Assembly: GCA_021850345.1 (NCBI GenBank)
Contig: JAJZMN010000064.1
Location: 1 to 20,123, forward strand
Direction of reading: 5' to 3'
Source of the DNA: Actinomycetes bacterium
GTDB taxonomy: Bacteria > Actinomycetota > Acidimicrobiia > Acidimicrobiales > RAAP-2
Length of the DNA stretch: 20,123 bases
Both the position numbers and the translations under genes were made by a program. This document shows, piece after piece, positions 1 through 8,214 of this stretch (within the stretch, counting starts at the first letter, position 1; each line of letters opens with the position of its first letter). Under the pieces are notes generated by a model. It was given only the letters and a program-made list of their open reading frames with translations. It did no database searches and was not told the origin of the DNA.

Positions 1-81
1 GGTGACCCGCCCCACCATCCCACCCCCCTTGGACCGCATCCCACGCCCCGGAGGGACCCGAAAGAGACAAGGAGACGACCG
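1..81. other. Leader region upstream of ino1
   Basis: C-rich non-coding stretch at the window edge. I see no reading frame with gene character and no clear -35/-10 pair. The only functional element I can point to is the ribosome binding site AAGGAG at 69-74, seven bases before the ino1 ATG. Any promoter for ino1 may lie upstream of the window. Confidence 0.5.
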
Positions 82-1215
82 ATGAGCAGCATCAGAGTCG
101 CCATCGCCGGCGTGGGGAACTGCGCCAGCTCGCTCGTGCAGGGCATCTCGTACTACCGCGACGCAGCGGAGGACGACGTCGTGCCCGGCCTCATGCACGT
201 CGTGCTCGGCGGTTACCACGTGCGCGACCTCGTGCCCGTCGCCGCGTTCGACGTGGACGCCTCCAAGGTCGGGACGGACCTCGGCAAGGCGATCTTCTCC
301 GGGCTCAACAACACCGTCCGCTTCGCCGAGGTCGGCGACCTCGGCGTGACCGTCCAGCGGGGCCCGACGCTCGACGGCCTGGGGCGGTACTACCGGGACG
401 TCGTCGAGGAGTCTCCCAAAGCCCCCGTCGACGTGGCGGCCGCACTGCGCGAGGCGAGGGCGGACGTGCTCGTCTCCTACCTGCCGGTGGGCTCCGAGGA
501 AGCGCAGCGCCACTACGCGCAGGCGTGCCTCGACGCGAAGGTGGCCTTCGTGAACGCGATCCCCGTCTTCATCGCATCCGACCCCGCATGGGCGCGCCGG
601 TTCGCCGACGCGGGCGTCCCGATCGTGGGGGACGACATCAAGAGCCAGGTGGGCTCCACGATCGTCCACCGCGTGCTCACGCGGCTGTTCGAGGACCGCG
701 GGCTCGCGCTCGACCGGACGTACCAGCTGAACGTCGGCGGCAACATGGACTTCCGCAACATGCTCGAACGAGACCGGCTCGAGTCGAAGAAGGTGTCGAA
801 GACCCAGGCGGTCACGAGCCAGATCGAGCACACCGTCCTGCCCGCCGACGACGTGCACATCGGGCCGTCGGACCATGTGCCGTGGCTCGCCGACCGCAAG
901 TGGGCCTACATCCGCATGGAAGGGCGCAACTTCGGCGATGTGCCGCTCAACCTGGAGCTCAAGCTCGAGGTCTGGGACTCGCCCAACTCGGCCGGCGTGA
1001 TCATCGACGCGTTGCGATGCGCAAAGCTCGCGATCGACCGGGGCCTCGGCGGGCCGCTCGTGGGCCCGTCGGCGTACTTCATGAAGTCCCCCCCGGTGCA
1101 GTACCACGACGACGTCGCACACGAGATGGTGGAGGCGTTCGCGTCGGGGGATCCGGGACCGCGCTGGCCCGCGGAGCGGCCCGAGGGCCGGCCCGAGGAG
1201 CACCCCGGGAACTGA
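82..1215 (+). CDS. ino1: Inositol-3-phosphate synthase
   Basis: Cytosolic NAD-dependent enzyme that converts glucose 6-phosphate to 1D-myo-inositol 3-phosphate. In Actinobacteria this feeds phosphatidylinositol and mycothiol. The 377-residue product has the length and look of the actinobacterial type: an N-terminal Rossmann nucleotide-binding start ([11 protein letters not shown], residues about 6-16), the [10 protein letters not shown] segment near residue 188 and the [16 protein letters not shown] block near 217-232, which form the family's catalytic core. The ATG at 82 is supported by AAGGAG at 69-74. The last 25 residues are a hydrophilic Pro/Glu/Arg tail that is probably disordered. It is the only gene on its strand before the convergent CCA-adding enzyme gene, whose stop lies 19 bp away. 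Position near the CCA-adding enzyme, DUF6049 and murJ matches Streptomyces gene order. Confidence 0.95.
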   Translation: MSSIRVAIAGVGNCASSLVQGISYYRDAAEDDVVPGLMHVVLGGYHVRDLVPVAAFDVDASKVGTDLGKAIFSGLNNTVRFAEVGDLGVTVQRGPTLDGLGRYYRDVVEESPKAPVDVAAALREARADVLVSYLPVGSEEAQRHYAQACLDAKVAFVNAIPVFIASDPAWARRFADAGVPIVGDDIKSQVGSTIVHRVLTRLFEDRGLALDRTYQLNVGGNMDFRNMLERDRLESKKVSKTQAVTSQIEHTVLPADDVHIGPSDHVPWLADRKWAYIRMEGRNFGDVPLNLELKLEVWDSPNSAGVIIDALRCAKLAIDRGLGGPLVGPSAYFMKSPPVQYHDDVAHEMVEAFASGDPGPRWPAERPEGRPEEHPGN

Positions 1216-1234
1216 AGTACGCGGACGGGCGGTC

Positions 1235-2797
1235 CTACCGGGGGTGCCGGTCCTCCCTCGTCGCCGCGCGCCTGCCCTTGCGCGCTCCCTGCGCCACCGG
1301 GCGCGACGACCCGCCGCGTGCCGCCCACCAGTCGTCCAACCGCCGGCCGGCTTCCTCCTCACCGAGGGGCCCCTCGTCGAGCCTGAGCTCGAGCAGGAAG
1401 GCCAGTGCCTCGCCGACCGTGCGGCCCGGAGGGATGCCGAGACGGGCCATCACCTGTGTCCCGTTGAGGTCGGGGCGGATCGCGTCGAGCTCCTCCTGCT
1501 CGCGCAGCTCCCCGATGCGGGCCTCGAGCTCGTCCATACGCCGTGCGAGCGCCCGGGCCTTCGCCTCGTTGCGCGTCGTGCAATCCGAGCGCGTGAGCTC
1601 GTTGAGCCGCTCGAGCAACGGTCCCGCGTCCCGGACGTATCGCCGGACCGCACGGTCGCTCCATCCGAGCCGGTACGTGTGGAAGCGCAGGTGCAGCCTC
1701 ACGAGCTCCACGACCGTGTCGATGTCGTCCTTCGAGTAGCGCAGCGCCTCCATGCGCTTGCGGGTCATCCGCGCGCCGACCTCGTCGTGGTAGTGGAAGG
1801 TGACCCCTTCGGGCCCGAAGGCCCGCGTCCTGGGCTTGCCCACGTCGTGGAAGAGCGCGGCCAGCCGGAGCAGCCTGTCCGGGGACGTCTTGTCCACCAC
1901 CGCCAGGGTGTGGGCGAGCACGTCTTTGTGGCGGTGGACGGGGTCCTGCTCGAGACGGAGCGCCGGCAGCTCGGGGAGGAACTCGTCGCACAGCCCGGTC
2001 TCCACCGTGAACCGCAAGGCCCGCGACGGCCCGGGGGCGGGGAGGACCATGATCTTGTCGAGCTCGTCGCGGATGCGCTCCGCGGAAACGATCGACAGCC
2101 GGTGGTGGCCCTTGCGCACGGCGTCGACCAGCGCAGGCTCCGGCACGAGCCCGTAGGCGGCGGCGAACCGCGCGGCACGGAGCATCCGCAGGGGGTCGTC
2201 GTCGAAGGAGACCTCGGGGTCGAGCGGCGTCCGCAACCGGTGCGCCGCGAGGTCGGCCAGGCCGTCGAACGGGTCGACGAGCCGTAGGTCCGGCAGCTCG
2301 AGGGCCATCGCGTTGACGGTGAAGTCGCGCCTTGACAGGTCGGTCTCCACTTCGTTGCCGAAGGTGACGTCGGGTTTGCGCGAGTCGGGCCGGTACGCCT
2401 CGGCGCGGTGGGTCGTCACCTCGTAGACCCGGCCCCCGGAGCGAAGCCCGATCGTGCCGAACCGCTTGCCCTGGGTCCACACCGCGTCGGCCCAGCCACG
2501 GACGAGCCGTTCGATCTCGTCAGGCCGGGCGTCGGTCGTGAGGTCGAAGTCGCTCGGCGGAGGGGCGCCTTCCGCGTCGAGGCTGCTCGGCTCGGGGCCA
2601 ACGGCGTCGGGGCCAACGGCGTCGGGGCCAACCGCACCGGTGTCGACGCTCCGCTGCCCGCTCGGCCGCTCCACCAGGGCGTCGCGGACGGACCCTCCGA
2701 CGAGGTAGACCCGGTGCCCCGCTCGACGGAACCGCTCGGCGAGCGGCTCCGTGGCGTCGACGAGCGGCCGGAAGCGCTCGGGAACGGGCGGTTGCAC
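1235..2797 (-). CDS. CCA-adding tRNA nucleotidyltransferase with HD domain
   Basis: Adds or repairs the 3' CCA end of tRNA, using CTP and ATP. The 520-residue product carries the class II nucleotidyltransferase signature GGSVRD (34-39) and the metal-binding DFD (83-85), followed by RRDFTVNA (156-163) and an HD phosphohydrolase domain with HDVGK (317-321), the usual actinobacterial architecture. I chose the GTG at 2797 because it begins just before the conserved fold and sits exactly 6 nt after a TACCGT -10 box, which suggests a leaderless mRNA. A longer in-frame reading to 3142 only adds Arg-rich low-complexity sequence. Odd point: about 49 residues separate GGSVRD from DFD, roughly twice what I expect for the family, because of an insertion (about 44-82) with three AVGPD-type repeats. 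The poly(A) polymerase name (pcnA) used in mycobacteria is an older label for this family. Confidence 0.92.
   Translation of the reverse strand: MQPPVPERFRPLVDATEPLAERFRRAGHRVYLVGGSVRDALVERPSGQRSVDTGAVGPDAVGPDAVGPEPSSLDAEGAPPPSDFDLTTDARPDEIERLVRGWADAVWTQGKRFGTIGLRSGGRVYEVTTHRAEAYRPDSRKPDVTFGNEVETDLSRRDFTVNAMALELPDLRLVDPFDGLADLAAHRLRTPLDPEVSFDDDPLRMLRAARFAAAYGLVPEPALVDAVRKGHHRLSIVSAERIRDELDKIMVLPAPGPSRALRFTVETGLCDEFLPELPALRLEQDPVHRHKDVLAHTLAVVDKTSPDRLLRLAALFHDVGKPRTRAFGPEGVTFHYHDEVGARMTRKRMEALRYSKDDIDTVVELVRLHLRFHTYRLGWSDRAVRRYVRDAGPLLERLNELTRSDCTTRNEAKARALARRMDELEARIGELREQEELDAIRPDLNGTQVMARLGIPPGRTVGEALAFLLELRLDEGPLGEEEAGRRLDDWWAARGGSSRPVAQGARKGRRAATREDRHPR
2593..2637. repeat. 3 x 15-bp tandem repeat inside the CCA-adding enzyme gene
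   Basis: Three head-to-tail copies of CGGGGCCAACGGCGT (2593-2607, 2608-2622, 2623-2637; the last copy has changes near its end). On the minus strand they encode AVGPD-like pentapeptides inside the catalytic-domain insertion. The 15-bp unit keeps the frame. Confidence 0.85.
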
Positions 2798-2809
2798 CGG
2801 TCCACGGTA
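2798..2809 (-). promoter_or_regulatory. Leaderless-type -10 box for the CCA-adding enzyme gene
   Basis: On the minus strand TACCGT (2809-2804) fits the actinobacterial TANNNT -10 consensus and is followed by exactly six bases before the GTG at 2797. That spacing puts transcription start at the start codon. No good -35 box is visible. The box lies within the first unit of the 19-bp repeat array. Confidence 0.55.
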
Positions 2810-2876
2810 CCGCCGCCCGTCCAGGGTACCGCCGCCCGTCCACGGCACCGCCGCCCGTCCACGGCACCGGCGCCCG
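2801..2876. repeat. 4 x 19-bp tandem repeat in the divergent promoter region
   Basis: Four consecutive 19-bp units (2801-2819, 2820-2838, 2839-2857, 2858-2876) of the form TCCACGGTACCGCCGCCCG, differing by one to two bases. They lie between the divergent CCA-adding enzyme and DUF6049 genes. Read on the minus strand, units 1 and 2 contain -10-like hexamers (TACCGT, TACCCT) while units 3 and 4 have TGCCGT. The unit length is not a multiple of three, so this is not a coding repeat. Confidence 0.85.
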
Positions 2877-2910
2877 TAACGGCCGCGGCGCGCGTAACGG
2901 CGGCGGCGCG
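2875..2910. repeat. 2 x 18-bp tandem repeat
   Basis: Two adjacent units CGTAACGGCCGCGGCGCG (2875-2892) and CGTAACGGCGGCGGCGCG (2893-2910) differing at one base, abutting the 19-bp array. Their function is unknown; they sit in the same divergent promoter region. Confidence 0.7.
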
Positions 2911-2983
2911 TGCCGGGGCTGCCGTCAGCGGCGCGCGGCCCGAGAGCCTGCCGGACGCGAGCGAACGTCGCTTCCCCCCGCTG

Positions 2984-2995
2984 TAGCGTCGTGTG
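2984..2995 (+). promoter_or_regulatory. Leaderless-type -10 box for the DUF6049 gene
   Basis: TAGCGT at 2984-2989 fits TANNNT and is followed by six bases, then GTG at 2996. No ribosome binding site precedes the GTG, which agrees with a leaderless transcript. The -35 region is not recognisable. Confidence 0.5.
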
Positions 2996-5170
2996 GTGTC
3001 GAAGAGGAGCCCACTGGCCCTGAGCGCGGCACGGCGGGCCGCCGCTGCGGCGTGGTGCGTCCTCCTCGCGACGGCGGCCCTCTCGCTCGCCTCCGCGCCG
3101 GGCGCCGGCGGCGCCGGCTCGAGGCACGCGTCGGCGACTCACACCTCAGGGACCCACACCTCGGCGACCCTCGTGCTCGACAACCAGTCGGAGTGGGTCG
3201 TCGCTCCCTCGACAGCGCCGACCCACGGGACCATGCCGTCGTCGCTCTTCGACCTCGCGATCTCCGTCCACGACGCGCCGGCGGGCGCGACGGTCCAGGC
3301 CGTCCTCTACCCGCGGCTCCTCACCCGCTACGACTTCAAGAACGTGGTCCACGAGGGGCCACGCGGCTATCCGCTCTCCTCCACCGCTCCGGCCCCGGTC
3401 TCCTCGCTCCCGCCCGACCCCCATTCGTCGGGCGTCTCCTTCGCCCTCTCGGTCGTCCAGACGGTGTCGAGCGAGCAGGGCTCGCGCCTGGGTCTGGCAT
3501 GTGCCCCCCCCACAGGAAGCGGCACATGCACAGGCGTCTACCCGGTCGTGGTGCAACTCGAGAGACCGAGCGGCCGCGTGCTGCGCCACTTCACCACCTT
3601 CCTCACGTACGTGCGCGGTAAGAGCGCGCACCCGCTGGCGCTCTCCTGGATCGTCCCCGTCTCCGCCCCGGTCGCTTTCGCGAAGAACCCCACCGCGCCC
3701 GCCCGGGCCATCCAGCCGCTCTCGAGCGCGCAGGCGGCCTCCATCGAGATCCTGGTCTCGCAGCTCCGGACTTCGGTCGTCCCGGTCACGCTCGACGTCT
3801 CCCCCCAGACCCTGCAGGCCCTCGACCGGGCGGGACCGGACGGGCGGGCGGCGGTGGCGACGCTCGCCGGGCTGTCGGCGAACCCCTCGGCAGACGAGGT
3901 GCTGGCGCGTCCGTACGTCCCGATCGACCTCGGCGCGCTCGCAGGGGCGGGCGAGCCGACCGAGATCGTCGCGCAGATGGCAGCCGGCGCCACAGTCCTC
4001 CGCCACCTCCACGTGCGGACCACCGCGACGCCCTCGCCGTGGGTACAGACCGGCCCGGTGGGCAACGACATCGCGGGCGGCCTCGCGCAGCTCCACGCGA
4101 CCCAGCTCGTGCTGCCCGACTCCGACCTGGCACCCACATCCAACGTCACAAATGCCGGCACCTGGGTCTCCACCTTCTCCCTCTCCCTCGACCAGGGCGG
4201 CTCCACGACCTCGGTCGAGGCCGCCGAGACCGACAGCTGGCTCGACGGGCAGTTCACCGCCGACCACACAGACCCTGCACTCGCGGCCACCCAGCTGCTC
4301 GCGGACCTCGCGATGATCCACTTCGAACGGCCCAACACAACAGCGGTCCGCGGCATGGTGGCCGTGCCGCCCGCACGATGGGTGGCAAACCCCGTCTTCG
4401 ACCGCGTGCTCCTCGAGGGGCTGTCGCAGAACCCCGTGATCGACCCCGTGACGCTCTCGCGCTACTTCTCCTCGGTGACCTTCGCGGGGTCCCGCCAACT
4501 GCTCAAGTCGGGGCCAGGCCCCGTCATGGCACACGCGCTCGCCCGTGCCGTCTCGCGCGCACGGGTGCGCCTCAGCAACTTCGACGGAGCCCTCTCCGGG
4601 CATCCCCTCCCAGGCGTCGCCTCGCAGCTCGACGACCTCCTCCTCGCATCCGAGTCCGCGGACCTTTCGGCGAACCGCAGAGCCGGCGCGGTCTCGGTCG
4701 TCGAGCAGCTCCTCACAGGACAGCTCCACCTGGTCCGGTTCGCGACAGAGAGCACCTTCACGCTCACCGCACGGGCGGGGCTGATCCCCATCACCGTCGA
4801 GTCCCACGCGCCGTACACGATCGTCGGCCGCCTGTCGGTCAGCGGCAACAAGTTCGTCTTCCCCCACCACGGGACATCGCGCGTGATGCACCTCGATCAC
4901 GCCACCAACGCGTCGCGAGTCGACGTCGTCGTGCGCAGCTCCGGGGATTTGCCGCTCCACGTGGTGTTCACGTCGCCCAACGGACACCTCGTGATCGCGC
5001 GTGACCTCCTCACCGTGCGGTCCACGGCCACCTCCGTCGTCGGCATCGTCCTCACCGTCGTCGCGCTGGCGATCCTCCTCACCTGGTGGGCCCGTACGTG
5101 GTGGTCCGGGCGCCGGCGCAAGCGTGTCCGGGACACGCCGTCGCCCGAGACCGAAGCGGCCGCACCGTGA
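2996..5170 (+). CDS. DUF6049 family secreted, membrane-anchored protein
   Basis: Function unknown. The gene pairs with murJ across Actinobacteria (Rv3909 in M. tuberculosis is the equivalent), so a role in envelope assembly is a reasonable inference. The 724-residue product has a basic N-terminus followed by a hydrophobic signal-like segment (about residues 18-35), a long extracytoplasmic region rich in Ser, Thr and Pro, and one C-terminal membrane segment (about 680-701) followed by a positively charged stretch (GRRRKR). This predicts a large outside domain with a short inside tail. Two GTG codons (2993, 2996) are in frame; I prefer 2996 because of the -10 box spacing. Its TGA overlaps the murJ GTG by sharing GTGA, so the two are probably translationally coupled. 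Confidence 0.85.
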   Translation: MSKRSPLALSAARRAAAAAWCVLLATAALSLASAPGAGGAGSRHASATHTSGTHTSATLVLDNQSEWVVAPSTAPTHGTMPSSLFDLAISVHDAPAGATVQAVLYPRLLTRYDFKNVVHEGPRGYPLSSTAPAPVSSLPPDPHSSGVSFALSVVQTVSSEQGSRLGLACAPPTGSGTCTGVYPVVVQLERPSGRVLRHFTTFLTYVRGKSAHPLALSWIVPVSAPVAFAKNPTAPARAIQPLSSAQAASIEILVSQLRTSVVPVTLDVSPQTLQALDRAGPDGRAAVATLAGLSANPSADEVLARPYVPIDLGALAGAGEPTEIVAQMAAGATVLRHLHVRTTATPSPWVQTGPVGNDIAGGLAQLHATQLVLPDSDLAPTSNVTNAGTWVSTFSLSLDQGGSTTSVEAAETDSWLDGQFTADHTDPALAATQLLADLAMIHFERPNTTAVRGMVAVPPARWVANPVFDRVLLEGLSQNPVIDPVTLSRYFSSVTFAGSRQLLKSGPGPVMAHALARAVSRARVRLSNFDGALSGHPLPGVASQLDDLLLASESADLSANRRAGAVSVVEQLLTGQLHLVRFATESTFTLTARAGLIPITVESHAPYTIVGRLSVSGNKFVFPHHGTSRVMHLDHATNASRVDVVVRSSGDLPLHVVFTSPNGHLVIARDLLTVRSTATSVVGIVLTVVALAILLTWWARTWWSGRRRKRVRDTPSPETEAAAP

Positions 5171-7254
5171 CACGGCGAAGCCTGGGGCGGGGCACCCGGC
5201 GGCCAGCGCACTCCGCAGTCACGGGGGGGCCGGCCGATTCGCCGGACGCCGCTGTCGACGCGGCGGCGCTTCCGGGCACCACATCGAGCGCCGCGGCCGG
5301 CGGCGCCCGCCTCCGGCGTGCCGCGCTCTGGATGGCGGCGGGCACCGCGGTGTCGCGCTTCACGGGCCTCCTCCGGATCATCGCGTTGGCGTACGCGCTC
5401 GGCGCCACGCACCTCGCAGACGCCTACAACCTCGCCAACACGACGCCGAACATGATCTACGACATCGTGCTCGGCGGCGTCCTCGCCGCGACGTTCATCC
5501 CCGTCTTCATCGATCGCCTTGCCACCAGGGACGAGGACGCCGCGTGGCGTGCGATTTCGGCGGTCTCCACCGTTGCGGTGGTGATCCTCGTGGTCATGAC
5601 GGTCGTCTTCTGGGTGCTCGCGCCACAGGTGATCGACGCGTACACCGCGTTCGCCCACGCGCACGGCGTGAGCGCGGGCGCCCTCTCACAGGAGAAGGCT
5701 GTCGCGTCGACGCTGCTCCGCTGGTTCGTGCCACAGGTCGCCCTCTACGGCGTGATCTCGATCATGTCCGCCCTCTTGAACACGCGCCGCCGGTTCGCAG
5801 CGCCGATGTGGGTGCCCATCGCGAACAATGTCGTCGTCATCGCCATCCTCTTGGCGTTCCACGCGCTTGTCCCCAAGTTCCCCGAGCACGTGCTCGCCGA
5901 CGTCCATGCGCACAGCGGTGAGCTCGTGCTCCTCGGGGTCGGGACGACCGTCGGCGTGCTCGTCCAGGCGCTCGCCCTGGTGCCCTCGCTGCGCGGGATC
6001 GGCCTCGGCCGCCTGCGGTGGCGCTGGGAGCCGCGGCACGAGGCGGTGCGCACGGTCGTGCGGCTCGGTGGATGGACCTTCGGGTTCGTCGTGGCCAACC
6101 AGGTGGCGCTCTACATCGTGCTCGCCCTCGCCGTCGGCGTGAAGTCCGCAGACCCCGTGTCCTCGTACACGTACGCGTACACCTTCTTGCAGATGCCCTT
6201 CGCCGTCGTCGCCGTGTCGATCATGAGCGCGGTCACGCCGGAACTCGCGGAGCGATGGTCGACGGGCGACGAAGAGGGCTTCCGGAGACGGCTCACCGGC
6301 GGCTTGCGCGCGACCCTCGCCGTGATCTTCCCCGCGGCGATGGGCATGCTGATCCTCGCGCGTCCCGCGGTGGCCCTCCTTCTCGGCCACGGCAGCACCT
6401 CGGTCGCGGGGACCGACGCGACGGGCGCGGCGCTTGCGATGTTCTCGATCGGATTGCCCGGCTTCTGCGCGTACCTGTACATCGTGCGCGTCCTGCAGGC
6501 GATGCAGCGGACCAAGGTCGCCTTCTACCTCTACTTGTTCGAGAACGGGCTCAACGTCGTCTTCGCCGTCGCGCTCGTCGGTCCGCTGGGCGTGCGCGGG
6601 CTCGCGCTCTCCTTGTCGATCGCCTACTCGCTCGGGGCAGTCGCGGGCGTGATCGTCCTCAGGCGGTGGCTGGGCGCGCTCGGCGGCCCGCGGGCATGGG
6701 TGCCGCTGCGCCGGGCGGCTGGTGCCACGATCGTGATGGGCGCGGTCGTGCTCGTCGTCTCCAACGTCTCGGGCGCCGATCAGGGTCTCGGGCTGCTCGC
6801 TCGTGTCGTCGCCGCCGTCGCCGCCGGCGGCGCGGTCTACGCCGGGATCGGTGCGCTGCTCGGCGGCCGGCACCGGCCCATGGCCCTCCTCACCGGCGAG
6901 CCCGTCGGCGCGACAGCCGCGTCCTTCGACCGCGCCGACGCTGGCGCAGCGACCGGGCTCGGCGCGGAATGGGGCGACCCCCGGTCACCGGTCAACACCG
7001 GCCCGCGCATCCGGATCGTGCCTCCACCTGGCACCCCCGACGCCCGCGCGTCCTCTGCGTTCGACCGCGACCGGGCGCTGCGCACGCCTCGCGCCGACCC
7101 CGTCGTGGCGACGCGGGTCCCGCTCGGGGGCAGCGCCGCACCGCCAGGCGCGCGGGACGCGGCGGGCGAGGCGGACCACAACGACGACGAGCCCGGCGAG
7201 CGTCGCTGGGTCGGGGGCACCAGCACGTCGTTGCGCCGGCGGCTGCCGCGCTAG
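5167..7254 (+). CDS. murJ: Lipid II flippase MurJ (MviN family)
   Basis: Integral membrane transporter of the MOP superfamily that moves lipid II to the outer face of the membrane for peptidoglycan synthesis. The 695-residue product begins with about 45 disordered residues, then shows the family's first-helix pattern SRFTGLLR, the ADAYNLANTTPN block and GGVLAATFIPVF, and a long run of hydrophobic segments consistent with about 14 helices up to residue 565. I chose the GTG at 5167, which overlaps the upstream TGA; a further in-frame ATG at 5086 would lie inside the DUF6049 gene and add no conserved sequence. The last 130 residues are a hydrophilic, Pro/Arg/Asp-rich cytoplasmic tail. They show no sign of the pseudokinase and extracellular domains present at the C-terminus of mycobacterial MurJ. 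Confidence 0.93.
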   Translation: MTRRSLGRGTRRPAHSAVTGGPADSPDAAVDAAALPGTTSSAAAGGARLRRAALWMAAGTAVSRFTGLLRIIALAYALGATHLADAYNLANTTPNMIYDIVLGGVLAATFIPVFIDRLATRDEDAAWRAISAVSTVAVVILVVMTVVFWVLAPQVIDAYTAFAHAHGVSAGALSQEKAVASTLLRWFVPQVALYGVISIMSALLNTRRRFAAPMWVPIANNVVVIAILLAFHALVPKFPEHVLADVHAHSGELVLLGVGTTVGVLVQALALVPSLRGIGLGRLRWRWEPRHEAVRTVVRLGGWTFGFVVANQVALYIVLALAVGVKSADPVSSYTYAYTFLQMPFAVVAVSIMSAVTPELAERWSTGDEEGFRRRLTGGLRATLAVIFPAAMGMLILARPAVALLLGHGSTSVAGTDATGAALAMFSIGLPGFCAYLYIVRVLQAMQRTKVAFYLYLFENGLNVVFAVALVGPLGVRGLALSLSIAYSLGAVAGVIVLRRWLGALGGPRAWVPLRRAAGATIVMGAVVLVVSNVSGADQGLGLLARVVAAVAAGGAVYAGIGALLGGRHRPMALLTGEPVGATAASFDRADAGAATGLGAEWGDPRSPVNTGPRIRIVPPPGTPDARASSAFDRDRALRTPRADPVVATRVPLGGSAAPPGARDAAGEADHNDDEPGERRWVGGTSTSLRRRLPR

Positions 7255-7341
7255 GTTGCTCGCGCCCGAGAGTCCGCGTCCGCTGCGGCCCACCGCCGGT
7301 CGGGCACCGGCAAGGAGCCGGGAGCCAGGGAAAGAGGCCTA

Positions 7342-8205
7342 GTGGCAGGAATCCGGGTCGTCACCGACAGCGCGTGCGACCTTTCCGACGACCTCGCCGA
7401 GCGCTACGGCATCGAGGTCGTGCCCCTCACCATTCGCTTCGGGGAAGAGGAGCTGCTCGACCGGCGCGACCTTTCCCCCCAGGAGTTCTGGCGGCGCTGC
7501 AAGGGCGCAGGAGCGCTGCCCGAGACCGCGGCGCCGCCGCCCGGAGCCTTCAGCGCCGCCTACGAACGAGCTGCAGCCGAGGGGGCCGGCGGCGTGGTGT
7601 GCCTCACGTTGTCGGCCGGTGTCTCGGCGACGTACCAGGCGGCGCTCGCCGGTGCCGAGCCGTTCGAGGGTCGGTTGCCCATCGTGGTGATCGACACGCG
7701 CTCGCTCACCATGGGACAGGGACTGATGTGCATCGCCGCCGCCGAGCTGGCGGCAACCGGCGCCCCGCTCGCCGCGGTGGTGGCGGCCGCACGAGACCTC
7801 ATCGGCCGGACGCGCGTGCTCGGCGTGGTCGACACCCTCGACCACCTCCAACGCGGAGGGCGGATCGGCGGCGCTGCCGCACTCGTCGGCTCGCTGCTGT
7901 CCATCAAGCCGGTCATCGAGGTGCGCGACGGCGTCGTGGAACAGGAGTCCAAGCAGCGCACCCGGGGCCGCGCGCTGGACTACCTGGCGGCGAAAGTCGC
8001 CGCCGAGGGCCCCCTCGACCGGCTGGCGGTGTGCGACGGGGCGGCGCCGGACATCGAGGCCGTCGTGGAGCGGCTCCGGCGCGTCCAGGTGGCCCACGAG
8101 CTCGTCGTCACCGAGCTCGGCCCTGTCGTGGGGACCCATTCGGGCCCCGGGGCCATCGGCGTCTGCTACCAGCTTCGGGTTCCGCCTGTTTCGGCGCGCC
8201 GGTAG
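7342..8205 (+). CDS. DegV family fatty-acid-binding protein
   Basis: DegV proteins bind long-chain fatty acids; in Firmicutes the FakB members present them to a kinase. The 287-residue length is typical. Visible motifs are TDSACDLS (8-15) at the N-terminus, LSAGVSATYQ in the middle, GGRIGG before the second domain and GTHSGPGAIGV near the C-terminus, all in the usual order. The loop that is usually TSQP reads ETAAP here, so lipid contacts may differ. GTG at 7342 is supported by GAGG at 7334-7337. The gene follows murJ by 87 bp on the same strand. No FakA kinase gene is visible, so partner and ligand are unknown. Confidence 0.88.
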   Translation: MAGIRVVTDSACDLSDDLAERYGIEVVPLTIRFGEEELLDRRDLSPQEFWRRCKGAGALPETAAPPPGAFSAAYERAAAEGAGGVVCLTLSAGVSATYQAALAGAEPFEGRLPIVVIDTRSLTMGQGLMCIAAAELAATGAPLAAVVAAARDLIGRTRVLGVVDTLDHLQRGGRIGGAAALVGSLLSIKPVIEVRDGVVEQESKQRTRGRALDYLAAKVAAEGPLDRLAVCDGAAPDIEAVVERLRRVQVAHELVVTELGPVVGTHSGPGAIGVCYQLRVPPVSARR

Positions 8206-8214
8206 GCTCGTCCC
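8203..8214 (+). promoter_or_regulatory. Leaderless-type -10 box overlapping the degV stop
   Basis: TAGGCT at 8203-8208 fits TANNNT; its first three bases are the degV stop codon. Exactly six bases separate it from the ATG at 8215, and no ribosome binding site precedes that ATG. This predicts a separate leaderless transcript starting within the gene cluster. Confidence 0.5.

Noticed and set aside
1244..2287. A 347-codon plus-strand frame opposite the CCA-adding enzyme gene
   Set aside because: It is antisense to clear GGSVRD, RRDFTVNA and HD motifs and shows no domain of its own.
2801..2876. A CRISPR array
   Set aside because: The units are 19 bp and directly adjacent, with no unique spacers and no cas genes in the window.
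2798..3142. An N-terminal extension of the CCA-adding enzyme up to an in-frame ATG at 3142
   Set aside because: It would cross the DUF6049 start and translate the non-triplet 19-bp repeats; it adds only Arg/Gly-rich low-complexity sequence.
3146..5173. A 675-codon open frame on the minus strand opposite DUF6049
   Set aside because: It is antisense to a gene with a signal peptide, membrane anchor and conserved context. Its composition (Asp, Glu, Gly, Arg rich) is typical of antisense frames.
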